From: Echinometra lucunter | Taxonomy: Eukaryota; Echinodermata; Echinoidea; Camarodonta; Echinometridae | NCBI GenBank assembly: GCA_029962745.1 | Contig: CM057155.1 | Coordinates: 33,620,361 to 33,684,360 of the forward strand | Reading direction: 5' to 3' | Length of the DNA stretch: 64,000 nt | Shown here: piece after piece, positions 58,412 to 64,000 of the stretch | Layout: every line of letters begins with the position of its first letter | Position numbering within the stretch: the first letter of the stretch is position 1 | Position numbers and translations under genes: made by a program | The notes under the pieces: generated by a model | Told to the model about the DNA's origin: nothing | The model's database searches: none | Seen by the model: only the letters and a program-made list of their open reading frames with translations

Positions 58412-59643
58412 GGGAGACCGGGGCTAAAAGTAACACTTGTAAGTTGTAACACAGCATTTTACTCCACCATAGCTTTAGATACCAAACCTGCGTTTGAAAC
58501 TAGCCTGATATGTTGACCACAAGAAATCACAAGAAATCACCAGGAATGAATGCAGAAAATAAAGTTATCTCAGAATTATTTTTTTGAGCTTGTAGAGTGA
58601 AATTTGAATTTTGCAATATTTTTGTAATAATGGGTAGAGGTTTTGAAATGATAAAATATGGTAGGTATGGTGCGAAATGTTGTTGTTTCAAGCACATTTG
58701 GCATGTTAAAGTGTGATGGCACGTGGCTTTGTTTTTGAAAGGAAATGATAATTGTTCATACTGACACACTGAGGCCCGGGACTGAGGCACATAGTAACGG
58801 GGTCTTACAACCTGCCCCAGTGGTTTTTACATGTGTTTTGAAATCACCTTGATAAGGTATTGGTAGTAATAATAAACATCATTATTTCGATTATTAACTG
58901 CAGAATAGCCACCAGTTTAAAGAAACTTTAACTTCTCAAAATCTTTCCTGTGTTTTTCCAAAAATGATTTTTAAATATTAACGAATATGTGTTGTGGACT
59001 AATTTTGGGGCCATGTTAAAAGTCAGTTTTTTTTTGTTTTTTGTTTTTTTTTTGTTTTTTTTTTTGCTTATTACTGAATCATAAGGATACAACTCCATTA
59101 TAGTCCGTTTTAAATTAAAGAGTAGGCAGGCAGAAACAAATTTGAATAAAAATACTTGGTTTGTGCAGATATTAACTCGTTCAAAGTTGTGCTGTACATG
59201 TTTTTTCACTGTGTTTGAAGAAGAAAATGACAAGCTGTCATTGTGAATGTTTATTTTTAGTTTCTACTCATTGGTTTACAAATATTAAATCTTTGGAAAA
59301 CTTGTTGGTAAAAATAAAGCAGGATCTGGCAAACAGTTTTAAACATTCAATCAAATTCAGTATCATGTTTTGTTTCCTTGATATTTCTTTTTAAATACGT
59401 GTTACAGCTTACCCCTAACCATGTAACGACTTGCCCCGAGAGCGGGGTAAGTTGTAACATGACATTTTCATTTTTCCTCACCTTGTTTATTGAGAACTAC
59501 TGGATATCATATCATGGTATTATGTGTGATAATAGCATACACTTTGAACATTAATAACGCATTGGTATTTAAACCCATCGACAAAACGATTTCATTTCAA
59601 GGCTAGAACTTTCAAAAGTGTTACTTTTAGCCCCGGTCTCCCC
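58412..59643. mobile_element. 1.2 kb TIR element flanked by TA
   Basis: Left end GGGAGACCGGGGCTAAAAGT and right end ACTTTTAGCCCCGGTCTCCC are inverted over about 27 bases. TA borders both ends (58410-58411, 59644-59645). A secondary palindrome near 59430 (TTGCCCCGAGAGCGGGGTAA) and GTAAGTTGTAAC repeats lie inside. The frames within are not transposase-like, so it is non-autonomous. Confidence 0.8.
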
Positions 59644-59645
59644 TA

Positions 59646-60996
59646 CGCCAAATGCTTATATAGATCAAAACAATTTATGTACGGTCATGCCTGTTTTCAA
59701 AGTATCACGGACTCCGGTCAGTGACTTCTGACATTAGCGTTGGTGGGCGGTCATGTTTGTCACTAAAATTGGATTCCTAATTTCCTTGCCTTTTGATATT
59801 TACCTGTCTTGTTTTTATAAATGATGTTATTGTTAATGTATCAAATGATTTTAAAAAGCAAAGAATACTAATTCATGCCATTACCAATTTTCATTCACCT
59901 TAACTGGTAGTAATTTAAGTTCTGTATTTGGAAGGGTCACAAGATATAGCCGTCACTTATTTTTTTCTATAATATTATTATTTTTGTTACAAGAGCGATT
60001 GGGCTTGTGGGGGCGTCCGGGGAAAATTATATTCTGGTAACGTCAAAATTAAAAGCCTTGATTACAGAAACTTTTCTCGTTCATGCACACCGTGCAATTA
60101 TTTCATCAATTCAGAATTATCATGAAAGGTCATTTCATGACTTTTGATATATCAAAGTTAAAAGAATTTTGTTATTAGAGAGCTATTGACCTTTTCACGA
60201 ACTCACTCAAAATAAATTCTTTTATGTGGTATTGATGTTTTATCGTCAGTGTTATGCCATGTCATACTAGAACGGTTATTTTCATTAATTCTAATTTATC
60301 AATGATGTATTTTATGACATTACATTCTGAAATAGTTTGACATAGTTTGAGCACCATTTTGACATGATTTCTAAAGGAGAATAACACTTTGATATTTGAA
60401 TGTAAGAAATATGGCTTGCACAATGATGAATAAACATTACTAAAGAGATATATTTGATTTCGTCCTTAATCTTTCCATCCACCAACTGTACTCTTGAAAG
60501 GAATTGAAAGACAAGAGTTCTGACGATTTGAATATTTTGGAAATAAAAGAGAAATTGAAAAAAAAAAACAAGTAACACGATAAAAACTACTGTCGAAAAA
60601 TCAACTTAAGGCAACTTCAGTAGCTCTGCATCACCTTTAGAAATGTGTGGACTTATTACGTAATCCGAACATGATTGGGCAGGACAATAGGCTTTCGAAA
60701 TTGCACTTTAGTTGATTTTTTTCGAAAGTAGTTTTAAATCGTGTTGAGTATATTCATGAAATCTGGTAAAGGTCGAACGTCAAGTTTATTTTATATGCGC
60801 TTTGTCTCTGTACTCTTCAAAGAGTGTATATACATGTATAAATAATACTGTAGAACAAAAATACTGTTGGTTTATCTGAAGTGCCTGACTGCAAAGCATT
60901 CGGAAGGCAACATGTTATTTCAAATATGAAATTTATTTTGAATGAATTTACGAATCCGAGTGAAAATGGTTTATGCAAGGAGGGCGTACTGAAACG
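59646..60996. other. Intergenic sequence, nothing recognised
   Basis: No coding frame or bounded repeat found. Confidence 0.4.
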
Positions 60997-60998
60997 TA

Positions 60999-61315
60999 CA
61001 CACTAAAAGAAGGGTTCAATATTGCACCCTTCAAATGCAACACCAGGAGCTCCTTTATGGGTGCAACTTTGCACCTACAGAATCATTATGCCCCATGAAG
61101 GGTGCAGTGACCTACATTTTGAGTTACCCTTTAGAGAAGGTGCAAATTTGCTCCCTTTTGGATGAACAATTTAAAGGTGCAGATGGGCATTTCCGTGTGC
61201 AAACAAGTACAAAAGGGTGCATCTTTGCACCTCTTTCATGTAGGGTGCAAGATTGCACACCAGAAGGTGCTGCTATTATTGCATTTGGAGTGCAAAATTG
61301 CACCTTTTTTCCAAG
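60999..61315. mobile_element. Palindrome-rich miniature element, copy 3 of 3
   Basis: Same orientation as 28825-29161, with CACACTAAAAGAAGGGTTCA at the left and the shared CCCTTCAAATGCAACACC segment. Right end decayed. Confidence 0.75.
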
Positions 61316-61619
61316 TTATAGAGTGATAACGCGGTAATGGTGTTTTATTTATTGGCAACTTATCTATTAGATTTAATATTAAAAAGAAAAGCGTTGTCAA
61401 CTTAGCTACATGCTAGTCATTTAAAGTATATTTTGAAAAGTAAGACCAGTGTAAACTTCACTACTCGGCGTGGCTTTAAAATGAGATAACAATCCCAATT
61501 TGATTTAGGTGTTTGTGGAATTCATTGTACAAGTCTGCGTCTCATCTTGCAACAAAACCTGGTGTATATATGTTACAAGTTCATGACTTCGACAGACGAA
61601 TGGCTGTCTGGCAAGCCTT

Positions 61620-61800
61620 TCAACTGATGTAGACATCATCGGCGAGATTTACCACCACGATGTCGCACCACTGTTCGCGAAGCGGGAGATGATTAAAGAG
61701 ACGATTGAAATTGGCGGGAAGCCGGTGCGAGTTTTGACGGGAAATGTGCCTACGCCAAGTGGCGCATGTTCGAGACCACACGTACACCAGACCCTGTAAT
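61620..61800 (+). pseudogene. Coding-like fragment of unknown origin
   Basis: One plus-strand frame from about 61600 to a TAA near 61799 reads STDVDIIGEIYHHDVAP and then IGGKPVRVLTGNVPTPSG. It is GC-rich in an AT-rich setting and protein-like, with no ATG at its start and an AG that could be an acceptor at 61630-61631. It could be a terminal exon, a gene fragment or a retroelement remnant. Confidence 0.3.
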
Positions 61801-62129
61801 GGTTTATTTCTCTTTTTATATAGTTTGACATTTTTATCATATCGAAAATGATTAGGAGTTCAAGCTGGTAACATGTTCTGACGGGAGGTGAGAAAACAGA
61901 TCGGGTCATGTTGCATATTCTAATCGAATTGGGCAAAACGTTCTTTGAGTATAATGTTTTCATCGGCACACGTACAGTTCGATCTGTGGGTGGCTACATC
62001 ATGCAGATGAAGCATTTGTTATGCTGCCAGCTACGAACATGATGCAGCTTTCGGCAGTTCTGGTCCGAGGATTGAACAGATTCTGCTTTAAATGTTTCTC
62101 GTTTATTATCCTTCATTTCACACCAGGCA

Positions 62130-62460
62130 GTGGCATGTCGGGCTCCAGCGTTGGGGGGGGGGGGGGGGGGGGGGGGGGGATACTGACGTCATAGGGAACC
62201 GGATAAATAAGGTGAATACAATGCGTGAGAACAAGTCGACAGAGGAAGGTGGGGGTAAGAATGGGTCGAATCCCTTCCTGCATGCTCACCGATGCTCACG
62301 TAGTCTTTCTTCTTTCCATTTCTCTTCTCCTCCTCTCCCCTCTCTCTCTTTCCCTTTTAATGTATTATTTTTTGTTCAGTGCGGGGGGGGGGGGGGTGGG
62401 GTACGTTCCCGCCTGTATGTCTAGTCTGGGCACCCTGTTCCCTATGTGGCTACACCAGTG
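62130..62460. mobile_element. Probable hAT-like CAGTGGC element with G runs
   Basis: Starts CAGTGGCATGTCGGGCTCCA before a 26-base G run and ends GTGGCTACACCAGTG. Layout matches the GGCGTAGC family but the interior differs. A GA tract follows at 62525-62577. Confidence 0.4.
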
Positions 62461-62809
62461 TATCAGTATCGGAAAAAGACACCCCCCCCCCTCTTCATAT
62501 AGAATGTCCCCAAAGAGGGTGCGGGAGAGTGAGAGGGAGAGAGAGAGATAGAGAGAGAGAGAGAGGGGGGGGGGGGTAAACGAAAATCGCGATGAATAGA
62601 GAGGTTTAGGTTTATCTCATAAGCCGTTTACATCTGTTCCACCTGATATATCCCCCACCCCCCCACCCCCGGCTGGACAAATTCTACATTACTAGCCGAC
62701 AATCTTCACAACATATTCATCAAACTCAACTTCACTTGTCTTCGTTTGAGCGTGGACATGTCACGAGTAAATCTATGCTTTGGGACTCATTCTCATGAGC
62801 ATACATGTA

Positions 62810-63090
62810 ACCAGTGCTTGGGGTAAGACGTCCTTTTCCTCATACAAAATTTTCTATATCCTTCACTATCCTTTGGCGATAATTATACCAAAACTTACAC
62901 ATTTTTACTGAAAATTTTCACAAAATCCACGAAAAGTGTGCACCAAATTCTTCAATTTCACTTTTTAAAATGCAAAAGCGCCCTCTTGATCAGCTCAGTG
63001 GCTTCGCTCCCTTGCTTTTGAGCTTCTTCGAATTTTTTTTTACGCGTCTTGCCCCCCAGGAAAAAACTCTGCGTACGGCCCTGTACAAAC
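62810..63090. mobile_element. GCGTACGGCC-type element
   Basis: Ends TCTGCGTACGGCCCTG and contains the CAAATTCTTCAATTTCA and TGCAAAAGCGCCC motifs shared with 36198-36668. Left end near CCAGTGCTTGGGG. Confidence 0.45.
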
Positions 63091-64000
63091 ATACTTTACG
63101 TGTCGCACTAAATCCACACTCTGAAAGAGTGGTGATATTTCACCAACCCCCCCCCCCTCCCCGAGAACATTTACGCATTGAAATTTTACGCATTATTGGA
63201 TAAATTTTACCCACTTTTGGGATACATTTCAACATTAGTTCAAAGTTTATGGATATTAATTAATGCAACTCTTTTCAGATTGTATCAAAATGGTTTTGTT
63301 TGTTTGGTTTGGGGAGCTTATTTTGCTTTATTTTCTAATTTCATTTTCTTGTCTAAGTTGCGCTTACCTTGATATACAATGTTCTCTTGAGTAACTGACA
63401 TACATACCTGTCATGATAAAAGAAACTTCAATCAGATATTTAAAAAAAAAAGAAATCAATTGTGAATTTGATTACTCTATATTCAATTTTTATAGTGCTC
63501 ATGATAGAGAGACCTTACAATAAAAGATGCAGGAAAACTGAAAACATGAAAATACCTGATTTGACGACATATTTTATTTGGAAGAGTATTGCATGATTAT
63601 GACCTTTACTTCCATTTTCTGAGGTTTCGTAACACAAGTTTTTATTGACAGATACTTCACCTTTTGAAAATCCAGATATCTTTACTTTTTCGTTATGAAA
63701 GTAATAAAACTACACACCAAATATTTGTTCGTATTGCTCGCAATCACCAGGCATTAAGAAAACATAATTGTGTCCTATTCAACGCACACATAGCAAATGG
63801 GACTTTGTACTCAAGTCGGACTTGCATAAGCTCGAAAAATTTTGCACGCTTTATAGTTTTGAAAAGTCATACTCTCTCTCAGATCATGAAATAGGGATTT
63901 AGATAAATTTGGAATTAGATAATTTTGCTCGGAGATAGAGAGAGAGAGAGAGGGGGGGGGGGAATAAAGTTACAAACAATAAGTGATGACTCACTTATCA
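63091..64000. other. Intergenic sequence to window end
   Basis: AT-rich, no protein-like frame. A GA tract and G run lie at 63937-63961. Confidence 0.4.

Overview
The window is animal nuclear DNA: AT-rich, with long introns bounded by GT/AG, many simple repeats and a dense load of small transposable elements. A single-exon noggin with nine cysteines, an NPL4 homologue, an expanded-family hydroxyacid oxidase and many short inverted-repeat elements fit a deuterostome marine invertebrate, most likely an echinoderm such as a sea urchin. The species assignment is inference from gene content and repeat style.

Six protein-coding genes are supported. (1) 2080-3135, minus: intact, intronless mitochondrial phosphate carrier (SLC25A3 type). 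(2) 6416-22253, plus: complete 16-exon NPLOC4 (p97/VCP-UFD1 ubiquitin cofactor), reading through as 618 residues. (3) 30696-33165, plus: four-exon divergent ARF-family GTPase, 179 residues. (4) 35310-42017, plus: eight-exon 2-hydroxyacid oxidase (HAO type), 377 residues. (5) 47342-48391, minus: open frame of 349 codons that I do not recognise. (6) 55237-55959, plus: single-exon noggin, a secreted BMP antagonist. They do not form a pathway; this is an ordinary eukaryotic gene neighbourhood.

The rest is repeats. Several elements can be bounded to the base by target-site duplications: a 479 bp hAT-like element (25157-25635), a 1054 bp hAT-like element filled with a roughly 170 bp tandem repeat (42892-43945), three copies of a piggyBac-like TTAA miniature element (9564, 15279, 45675), one of them carrying a nested fold-back element, and TA-flanked elements at 28825, 50285 and 58412. 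Other families occur two or three times, so their copies confirm one another. tRNA-derived SINEs and LINE 3' ends are also present.

The most unusual observations are two independent sets of decayed tandem copies of NPLOC4 exon ends in the introns that follow them (16385-17330 and 20156-20814), an ARF GTPase that has lost the switch I threonine, an HAO protein with two key active-site positions replaced, and two adjacent near-perfect hairpins at 34799-34916. I saw no operon-like system, defence locus or CRISPR array.
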